From Synergistaceae bacterium (GTDB taxonomy: Bacteria > Synergistota > Synergistia > Synergistales > Synergistaceae), in NCBI GenBank assembly GCA_031269245.1, contig JAISZL010000069.1, positions 1 to 64,000 of the forward strand: a stretch of DNA of 64,000 nt, read 5' to 3'. The position numbers and the translations under genes are program-made. Below are positions 26,492-32,387 of the stretch, one piece after another. The notes under the pieces were generated by a model. That model worked only from the letters and a program-made list of their open reading frames with translations. It did no database searches and was not told the DNA's origin. Position 1 is the first letter of the stretch; every line of letters starts with the position of its first letter.

Positions 26492-26519
26492 AGTATACCA
26501 CTTTTTCCCTCTGTTGCAA
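26492..26519 (-). promoter_or_regulatory. Sigma70 promoter of the infC operon
   Basis: On the minus strand TTGCAA (-35) is separated by 16 nt from TATACT (-10). Transcription would begin near 26485 and give the leader that holds the attenuator hairpin. A GTTGtCGC/GCGgCAAC stem lies just after the start point. Confidence 0.65.
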
Positions 26520-26700
26520 ATAAATTTTCCCGAGTTTATGTCAATCGAATGACCGCCGAATGACAGGCATTATCGCTGACGAACGACACCCCGGCTCCCT
26601 GTTCTTGACATTTCAAACCATTTGAGTTAATTTTAGCGAGACGATCATAATAAAAACATATATGAATGATATGATTCATCGAGAGGAGGAGCGCCCGAGT

Positions 26701-27567
26701 ATGGCTGTCGATTACGCCTCTTTGAAAAAGGGGGGTTTCATGCGTCAGAAGCAGAGGGACAATTTCTCCGTGAGGCTCAAGGTGGTGGGGGGCAGCATGA
26801 CCGCCGAGCAGCTTCGGACGATAGCGGAGATCGCGCAAAAGTACGGTGACGGACACGTCCATCTGACGTCTCGCCAGGGCGTCGAGATACCCTTCATAAA
26901 ACTGGAGGACATAGAGGCCGTCAAGGCCGAGCTCTCCGCCGGGGGCGTGTCCGTGGGTGTCTGCGGGCCGAGGGTGCGCACCGTCACCGCGTGCCAGGGA
27001 AGCGCGGTCTGCCCGAGCGGCTGCATAGACACATACGCGCTCGCGCTCGACATATCGGAGCGCTACTTCGGGCGCGAGCTGCCCCACAAGTTCAAGTTCG
27101 GCGTAACCGGGTGCATGAACAACTGCCTCAAGGCCGAGGAGAACGACGTGGGCATCAAGGGGGGCTGCCTGATAGAGTGGAAGCGGGACGACTGCGCGCT
27201 CTGCGGCGTCTGCGTGAAGGCGTGCCGCGAAAAGGCGCTCTCCGTGGAAGACGGCGAGATCAAACTTGACGAAGGCAGGTGCAACTACTGCGGCAGGTGC
27301 GTCAAATCGTGCCCCGCGGACGCGTGGCACGGCGAGCCAGCGTACATTCTCTCCTTCGGGGGGCTCTTCGGCAACAAGATAGCGACTGGGAAGGCGGTGA
27401 TCCCCATCGTCCTCGACAGGGAGACCATGTTCCGGGCGGCGGATGCGGCGGTGGACTTTTTCTCTCGGCACGGCATCCCGGGCGAGCGCTTCCGCTCCTC
27501 GATAGAGCGAACCGGATGGGACGCGCTCAAAGCGGCGATAGAGGAGGAGGCGCGTGTCCATGCGTGA
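26701..27567 (+). CDS. Siroheme sulfite reductase-like protein with two [4Fe-4S] ferredoxin motifs
   Basis: A 288-residue cytoplasmic redox enzyme expected to reduce sulfite to sulfide. The ferredoxin-like half-domain (NFSVRLKVVGGSMTAEQL, LTSRQGVEIPFI) is followed by the coupled siroheme/[4Fe-4S] ligands TACQGSAVC (C-x5-C) and GVTGCMNNC (C-x3-C). Two ferredoxin clusters come next: CALCGVCVKAC and CNYCGRCVKSC. Size and order resemble small sulfite reductases such as AsrC and the Sir of Wolinella. The track opens at 26662; ATG 26701 has GAGAGGAGGAG ahead of it. It is first in a five-gene sulfur operon and overlaps the TusA-like gene, so its sulfide is probably passed to the ThiS-like carrier encoded downstream. 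Confidence 0.88.
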   Translation: MAVDYASLKKGGFMRQKQRDNFSVRLKVVGGSMTAEQLRTIAEIAQKYGDGHVHLTSRQGVEIPFIKLEDIEAVKAELSAGGVSVGVCGPRVRTVTACQGSAVCPSGCIDTYALALDISERYFGRELPHKFKFGVTGCMNNCLKAEENDVGIKGGCLIEWKRDDCALCGVCVKACREKALSVEDGEIKLDEGRCNYCGRCVKSCPADAWHGEPAYILSFGGLFGNKIATGKAVIPIVLDRETMFRAADAAVDFFSRHGIPGERFRSSIERTGWDALKAAIEEEARVHA

Positions 27568-27811
27568 CCTCGGCGCCGACGCGTCCGTGGACATCACGGA
27601 CGTTGTCTGCCCCGTCACGTTCGTCAAGACGAAGATCGCGCTGGAGGAGCTGGACCCGGGACAGACGATCTCAATCAGGATGAACGACGGCGAACCGGTG
27701 CGAAACGTCCCGAGGAGCGTGAAGGAGGAGGGGCATCGCATACTCAAGCTCACGGACAACCGCGACGGGACGTACAGCCTCATCGTGCGGAAAAGCGCCG
27801 ATCAGGCCTAA
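27560..27811 (+). CDS. TusA/SirA-like sulfur relay protein
   Basis: An 83-residue protein of the TusA fold, which carries a persulfide on a conserved Cys. Here the motif is DVVCPVTFVKTKIALEEL: the Cys-Pro is kept, but the second Pro of the usual CPxP is replaced (CPVT). ISIRMNDGEPVRNVPRSVKEEGHRIL is the rest of the fold. The track begins at GTG 27554; ATG 27560 is nine bases from GGAGG and overlaps the reductase stop by eight bases. It may deliver sulfur to, or take it from, the sulfite reductase and thiocarboxylate system; the direction cannot be told. Confidence 0.85.
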   Translation: MRDLGADASVDITDVVCPVTFVKTKIALEELDPGQTISIRMNDGEPVRNVPRSVKEEGHRILKLTDNRDGTYSLIVRKSADQA

Positions 27812-27848
27812 TTGATATAAACCCGCAAAAAACGGAGGGACGCGATAG

Positions 27849-28055
27849 ATGAACATAGTTGTATCCGGGACGGCGAAGAAGTACCCCGACGGGCTGTCGG
27901 TCTCGCGGCTCATCGACGCCGAGAGGGTGGAGACGCCGATGTACGTGTCGGTGTCGTTGAACGACGAATTCTTGAGGAGTGACGAGCTGGGCACGACGTT
28001 CCTGCGCGACGGGGACGTGGTGGAGTTCCTGTATTTCATGGGAGGCGGCTGCTGA
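27849..28055 (+). CDS. hcyS: ThiS/MoaD-like sulfur carrier with C-terminal GGGC (HcyS-like)
   Basis: A 68-residue ubiquitin-like protein: NIVVSGTAKKY, VSVSLNDEFL and LRDGDVVEFLYFMGGGC. Carriers of this family end in Gly-Gly and receive sulfur there as a thiocarboxylate. Here a Cys follows the glycines, so the product would need trimming before it can be adenylated. In Wolinella the carrier HcyS is made with an extra Ala that the JAMM protease HcyD removes; a JAMM gene lies two genes downstream here. The ribosome site is CGGAGGG. The stop codon overlaps the E1-like gene by one base (TGATG). The gene symbol rests on operon match, not on a database search. Confidence 0.8.
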   Translation: MNIVVSGTAKKYPDGLSVSRLIDAERVETPMYVSVSLNDEFLRSDELGTTFLRDGDVVEFLYFMGGGC

Positions 28056-28864
28056 TGGCGTTCTCCAACGAACAGATGGAGCGATACTCCAGGCACATCA
28101 TCCTCAAGGAGATAGGCGTCAAGGGGCAGAGGCGGCTCTTGGAGGGGAGCGCGCTCATCATCGGCGCCGGCGGTCTCGGCGCGCCCGCCGCGCTCTACCT
28201 CGCCGCCGCGGGGGTGGGGAGGATCGGGGTGGCCGACGCTGACGACGTCGAGCTCTCCAACCTCCAGCGCCAGGTGATACACGGCACGCCCGACGTAGGC
28301 AAGCCCAAGGTCAGGTCGGCGATGGAGAGGATGAAGGCCATAAATCCAGACGTGACGGTCGAAACGTATCACACATTCGTCAACGCGGGCAACATAATGG
28401 AGCTCATCTCCAAGTACGACTTCGTAATCGACGGGACCGACAACTTTTCCGCGAAATTCCTGATAAACGACGCGTGCGTCATAGCGCGCAAGCCATTCTC
28501 GCACGCGGGGATACTGCGCTTCAACGGTCAGACGATGACATACGTGCCAGGCGCGGGCCCGTGCTACCGCTGCTTATTCCCGTCGCCCCCACCGCCGGAC
28601 GCCATACCCACGTGCGGCCAGGCGGGCATCGTCGGGGCGATGGGCGGCGTGATCGGCAGCCTCCAGGCGATGGAGGCTATAAAGTACATTACGAACGCCG
28701 GCTCGCTACTCACGGGCTCGCTCCTCACCTACGACGCGCTCAAGATGGAGTTCCGCGGGGTGAGGCTGTCCGCGAGGCGGGACTGCGGCGTGTGCGGCGA
28801 ACACCCCTCGATCACGGCGCCGGCCGATTGCGCGGCCCCTGTCTGCGAGGGCATTACGGCATGA
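28055..28864 (+). CDS. hcyF: ThiF/MoeB/HcyF-like adenylyltransferase (E1-like)
   Basis: A 269-residue enzyme that would adenylate the C-terminus of the small carrier so that sulfide can form the thiocarboxylate. It has RYSRHIILKEIGVKGQ, the nucleotide loop IIGAGGLGAPAALYLA, DxDxVxLSNLQRQ (DADDVELSNLQRQVIH), the DGTDNFSAKFLIND strand and the zinc pairs CYRC and CGVC. TCGQAGIVG includes a conserved Cys of the ThiF/MoeB group. There is no C-terminal rhodanese domain, unlike MoeZ. It is translationally coupled to the carrier and to the downstream JAMM gene (ATGA). Confidence 0.9.
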   Translation: MAFSNEQMERYSRHIILKEIGVKGQRRLLEGSALIIGAGGLGAPAALYLAAAGVGRIGVADADDVELSNLQRQVIHGTPDVGKPKVRSAMERMKAINPDVTVETYHTFVNAGNIMELISKYDFVIDGTDNFSAKFLINDACVIARKPFSHAGILRFNGQTMTYVPGAGPCYRCLFPSPPPPDAIPTCGQAGIVGAMGGVIGSLQAMEAIKYITNAGSLLTGSLLTYDALKMEFRGVRLSARRDCGVCGEHPSITAPADCAAPVCEGITA

Positions 28865-29295
28865 GCGGCGAGGCCTCTCCGAAATACGCGATCCGTCTTA
28901 AAAAGTCCGATTACGCGGATATCCTGGCGCACGCGACGAACTCGCTTCCGAACGAGTCCTGCGGCCTGATAGCGGGGAGGACGGAGGGCGGCGTGAAAAT
29001 AGTCGAGCGCGTCTACGCGCTCTCCAACGCGGACGAGAGCGGTGAGCACTTCACGATCGACCCGCGCGAGCAGTTGGCCGCGGTGAAGGACATGAGGGCG
29101 CGCGGCGTGTCTCCGTTAGGCAACTTTCACTCGCACCCGGACACCCCCGCCCGGCCGTCCGAGGAGGACATCCGCCTCGCGCGCGATCCCTCCGCGAGCT
29201 ACATGATCCTCTCGCTCGCGGAGGGCGCCCCGACGCTCAAGTCGTTCCACATCGAGGGCGGCGCGGCCTCGCCGGAGGAGATAGTCATCGTTTGA
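28861..29295 (+). CDS. hcyD: JAMM (Mov34/MPN) metalloprotease, Mec+/HcyD-like
   Basis: A 144-residue zinc peptidase. The JAMM signature is complete: catalytic Glu in NESCGLIAG and HSHPDTPARPSEED, which fits HxHx7SxxD. Known bacterial relatives next to sulfur-carrier genes cleave the bond after Gly-Gly: Mec+ frees Cys from CysO-Cys in Mycobacterium, and HcyD both matures HcyS and frees homocysteine in Wolinella. Starting with the ATGA overlap it is the last gene of the operon. The likely substrate is the ThiS-like carrier with its GGGC tail. Confidence 0.88.
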   Translation: MSGEASPKYAIRLKKSDYADILAHATNSLPNESCGLIAGRTEGGVKIVERVYALSNADESGEHFTIDPREQLAAVKDMRARGVSPLGNFHSHPDTPARPSEEDIRLARDPSASYMILSLAEGAPTLKSFHIEGGAASPEEIVIV

Positions 29296-29318
29296 GTTTT
29301 TCAAGGGAGGGGGGGCGC

Positions 29319-29348
29319 CGATTAAATGTCCAAAGCGACATTTAATCG
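29319..29348. terminator. Bidirectional terminator hairpin
   Basis: CGATTAAATGTC-caaagc-GACATTTAATCG is a perfect 12-bp stem between the convergent JAMM and transporter genes. The stop codon TAA of the transporter lies within the stem. Confidence 0.75.
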
Positions 29349-30685
29349 GGCGCGTCACTAACGCCCTCCGCCCCGCGCGAGGCGGGGGGCGCGCCGCGGA
29401 AGGAGAGATACGCGAACAAGCCGCCCAGGAGCAAGATAAAAAACGCCAGGGCGAGCGCGCTTATCCTTATCCCCAAAAGAGCGGTCGGTGTCTGCTCGGC
29501 GTCGGGGACATACGATGTGAGGTACATTATGAAGGACACGCTGGACCCGGCAACGGCGTAGCCTATCTTCGCCGACACGTGCAACAGCGCGTTCACCACC
29601 CCGCCGAAGCAGCCCCTCTCGCTCTCCGACAGCCTGTCCGACAGCTCGGCGGCGCACACGAACACGAGATTGGACGAGAAGGCGCTCGATACGCCGTATA
29701 TCGCGTTGCCTATGAATATGGGGACGACGCTCCCGCCGGAAAACCACATCACGGACACGCCCAGCGCCGCGCAGACGGGCCCGCCCGCCATCAGGCTGGA
29801 GATGCGGAAGCGCCGAGAGGCCCACAATATCAGCGGCTGCGCCATGAGCGAGCTCAGGACGCCCGCCAGAAAAAACGCGGGCAACAGATCCATCCTGCCC
29901 AAGTAATATTTAAAGTAATAGACGGTGGACTGCAATTTAATGGACGCTGACATCTGATCGCATATCAGCATCAAGTACAGAAAGACGAGCTGCCTGTTCC
30001 TGAATACGGCCGACATCGTCTCGCGGAACGAGAGGATGTTCTCGCTCGGGAAGTGCTTTTCGGTCACGTTCCTGGCGCCGAGCGCGGACGTGACCAGGAC
30101 GACGGCCGCGAAGACGGACATCGTCACGAAAAACCCCACCTCCTCCGACCCCCGCCCGAAGAAATCCACCAGTTTGAACGTGAGGTACGATGACACCATG
30201 GCCGACAGGATGCTCGACGCTATCTTGACGGTATTGAGCATACCGCGCTCGTCGACGTCGCATATAACGGAGAGCAGCGGCAGATTCGCCACCTCCATCA
30301 TGCTGAAGCAAAAGCTCCAGATCATGTAGATGAAAAGGCACCAGACAGCCGCCGCCAGACCCGTGAGGGGCGGAGGCAGGAAGAGCGCCACGAAGAAGAC
30401 GCACGACGGCAGAGCCCAATAATAAATATATCCCTTGTACTTGCCCGACTTGCCCGACCGGCTGTCCATGTAGTATCCGATCAAGGGGTCTATCGAACCG
30501 TCGAAAAAACGCGCGACCAGCAAAATCACGGTCACCGTCTCGGTCGAAAACCTCAAGACATCCGTGTAGTAATAGATCAGAAACGAGGCTATAGGCATAT
30601 AAACAAGAGCGATCGCAAAATTGATGGACGCGTAGCCCCAAACAGCCCTATCCAATTTAATTGACAGCTTCTTCTGATATGTCAT
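29342..30685 (-). CDS. GPH-family (MelB-like) major facilitator transporter
   Basis: An inner-membrane protein of about 447 residues with some twelve hydrophobic helices. The pattern of the glycoside-pentoside-hexuronide:cation symporter group is visible: LDRAVWGYASINFAIALVYMPIASFLIYYYTDVL and then FFDGSIDPLIGYYMDSRSGKSGKYKGYIYYWALP, where the Asp and Lys-Tyr-Lys positions fit the family signature between helices two and four. The substrate is unknown; a sugar or organic acid with sodium or proton is the general expectation. The track begins at 30712; ATG 30685 is just downstream of GAGGAGGG and gives the normal N-terminus. Confidence 0.85.
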   Translation of the reverse strand: MTYQKKLSIKLDRAVWGYASINFAIALVYMPIASFLIYYYTDVLRFSTETVTVILLVARFFDGSIDPLIGYYMDSRSGKSGKYKGYIYYWALPSCVFFVALFLPPPLTGLAAAVWCLFIYMIWSFCFSMMEVANLPLLSVICDVDERGMLNTVKIASSILSAMVSSYLTFKLVDFFGRGSEEVGFFVTMSVFAAVVLVTSALGARNVTEKHFPSENILSFRETMSAVFRNRQLVFLYLMLICDQMSASIKLQSTVYYFKYYLGRMDLLPAFFLAGVLSSLMAQPLILWASRRFRISSLMAGGPVCAALGVSVMWFSGGSVVPIFIGNAIYGVSSAFSSNLVFVCAAELSDRLSESERGCFGGVVNALLHVSAKIGYAVAGSSVSFIMYLTSYVPDAEQTPTALLGIRISALALAFFILLLGGLFAYLSFRGAPPASRGAEGVSDAPD

Positions 30686-30744
30686 GGTCCCTCCTCGTTC
30701 AATGCTTTTCATATGCCGCCGGGAGGACGATCGTTATGTGCGCG

Positions 30745-30847
30745 ATACCGATTCGCGATCAACAGTCTGTTTCTGATGCGGCTAAAGCGGAGGACCAACC
30801 CTGTTTTAACGCTTCACCCTTTAGGCATTTGATTTCAAGTTGATATA
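30745..30847 (+). repeat. MITE-like repeat, copy 3
   Basis: This copy runs from ATACCGATTCGCGATCAACA via CTGATGCGGCTAAAGCGG and CCAACCCTGTTTTAACGCTT to CACCCTTTAGGCATTTGATT and TCAAGTTGATAT. The left and right ends are imperfect inverted repeats. It separates the divergent GPH and SSS transporter genes (314 bp intergenic). The remainder of that gap holds AT-rich sequence that probably contains promoters for both. Confidence 0.7.
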
Positions 30848-30998
30848 AATATAGCACGTCGCGACAAAACATACAAATAATCGCCGGCCCGACTGGCTCA
30901 AAAATCAGCCGGCCGGCACGCACTGTTCGCGCCTCGTCCCCCTCAAATTGATGTATACTTACTCAACGTGCGTTTGACGATGATAGGGGTGTGGGCGG

Positions 30999-32342
30999 GT
31001 GTTTTATTTCACGTTTTCCGCTTTTCTGGTCATTGCGGCGTTCTGCCTGCTGGGGGTCCTGTCCTCGCGCAGGGTGAGGGACGCGTCGGATTACGCCGTC
31101 GCGGGCAGAAGGTCGGGGGCCGGCTCGGTCGTCGGCGTCATAATGGGGGCGCTGGCCGGCGGCGGGTCGACCGTCGGGACGGTTCAGATGGCCTATCAGA
31201 TGGGGCTTTCGGCATGGTGGTTCACACTCGGGAGCGGCATCGGCTGCGTGCTCCTGGCCCTTCGCTTCGCCGGCCCCATGAGGAAAAGCGGGCTCTCCAC
31301 TCTGCCGGAGCTCATCGAGCGCAGCTATGGGTGGCCCACCGCGGCGCTTACTCTCGCCGGCTCCGTCTCAGGAACCCTGTTCGCCGTCGCGGCTCAGTTC
31401 ATAGCCGGGATAGCGCTGATCCGCTCCGCGTTCCCTCTGACGCCCGGGGCGGCCATAGGCGCGCTCTCCGCGCTCGTCCTGTTCTTCATCTTCCTGGGGG
31501 GGCTGAAGAGCTTCAGCGTCGTCGGCAACGCCAAGATAGCAGCCCTGTACCTGATGGCGTCGCTCGGCGCGGCGCGCGCCGCGTCGCTCGGCCACGGGCC
31601 CGCCAAGCTGCTCGCTAGCTTCCCCGCGGCCCCGTGGTGGGACCTCTTCGCGCAGGGGCAGAGGGACGCGAGCGCCGGGCTGTCTGTCGCGCTCGGAGTA
31701 CTGTGCACACAAATATACATTCAGGGGGTGTTCTCCGCGTCGGACGAGCGGGCGGCGAAAACGGGGTGCCTCCTCTCCGCCGCGTTGATACCCCCGCTTG
31801 GCCTCTCGTGCATCTTTATAGGGATGGCCCTGCGCGACATGGGCGTAGAGGTCGAGCCGGCCCTGGCCCTGCCGTATTTCCTGAAGGCGTACTTCCACCC
31901 GGCATTGGGCGGCGCGCTCTGGGCCGGTCTGGTCATAACGGCGATCGGGGGGGCGTCCGGGCTGTGCTTCGGCGTGGCGACGAATCTGTCGAGGGATATC
32001 TGCTCCAGGATACCGCGCATCCGCGAAAACGAGCGCGCGATGCTGCGAACCAGCAGGTGCGCGGTGCTGCTGACCGTGGCCGTTTCCGCGTGGCTCACGA
32101 GCGCCCTGTTAGGGCGCCTCATTCTGCGGATCAACTATCTGTCGATGGGGCTGCGAGTCGCGGGGATGATCGTCCCGCTCTCGATGGCGATCTTCAAACC
32201 CGGCGCACTGTCCCGCGGACGCGCGTTCGCGTCGTCCGCGGCGGGGTTCGGAGGAATGCTGGCGGCGCTGATGTTATTCCCCGGCATTGAACCGCTCTTC
32301 GTGGGTCTCCTGGCCTCCGTAATGTGCGTAATCCTTCTCTAA
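30999..32342 (+). CDS. Sodium:solute symporter (SSS) family transporter
   Basis: A 447-residue inner-membrane protein with about 12-13 helices. The beginning FAFLVIAAFCLLGVLSSRRVRDASDYAVAGRRSG and GALAGGGSTVGTVQMAYQMGLSAWWFTLGSGIG match the first helices of the SSS fold, where the conserved Gly/Ser/Thr stretch forms part of the sodium site; GGLKSFSVVGNAKIAALYLM follows. Substrate cannot be assigned; relatives carry proline, pantothenate, sugars or organic acids. The start is GTG 30999 after an AGGGGTG site. The TAA stop lies inside the T/A run of the terminator for the convergent peptidase gene. Confidence 0.82.
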   Translation: MFYFTFSAFLVIAAFCLLGVLSSRRVRDASDYAVAGRRSGAGSVVGVIMGALAGGGSTVGTVQMAYQMGLSAWWFTLGSGIGCVLLALRFAGPMRKSGLSTLPELIERSYGWPTAALTLAGSVSGTLFAVAAQFIAGIALIRSAFPLTPGAAIGALSALVLFFIFLGGLKSFSVVGNAKIAALYLMASLGAARAASLGHGPAKLLASFPAAPWWDLFAQGQRDASAGLSVALGVLCTQIYIQGVFSASDERAAKTGCLLSAALIPPLGLSCIFIGMALRDMGVEVEPALALPYFLKAYFHPALGGALWAGLVITAIGGASGLCFGVATNLSRDICSRIPRIRENERAMLRTSRCAVLLTVAVSAWLTSALLGRLILRINYLSMGLRVAGMIVPLSMAIFKPGALSRGRAFASSAAGFGGMLAALMLFPGIEPLFVGLLASVMCVILL

Positions 32343-32381
32343 AAAAAACGCGCTCCAGCAGGACAAATCCGCTGGAGCGCG
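32341..32381 (-). terminator. Intrinsic terminator of the M14 peptidase gene
   Basis: Read on the minus strand, CGCGCTCCAGC and GCTGGAGCGCG form a perfect 11-bp stem, then eight T residues. It begins seven bases after the peptidase stop and overlaps the end of the opposite SSS transporter gene. Confidence 0.9.
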
Positions 32382-32387
32382 AACAGT

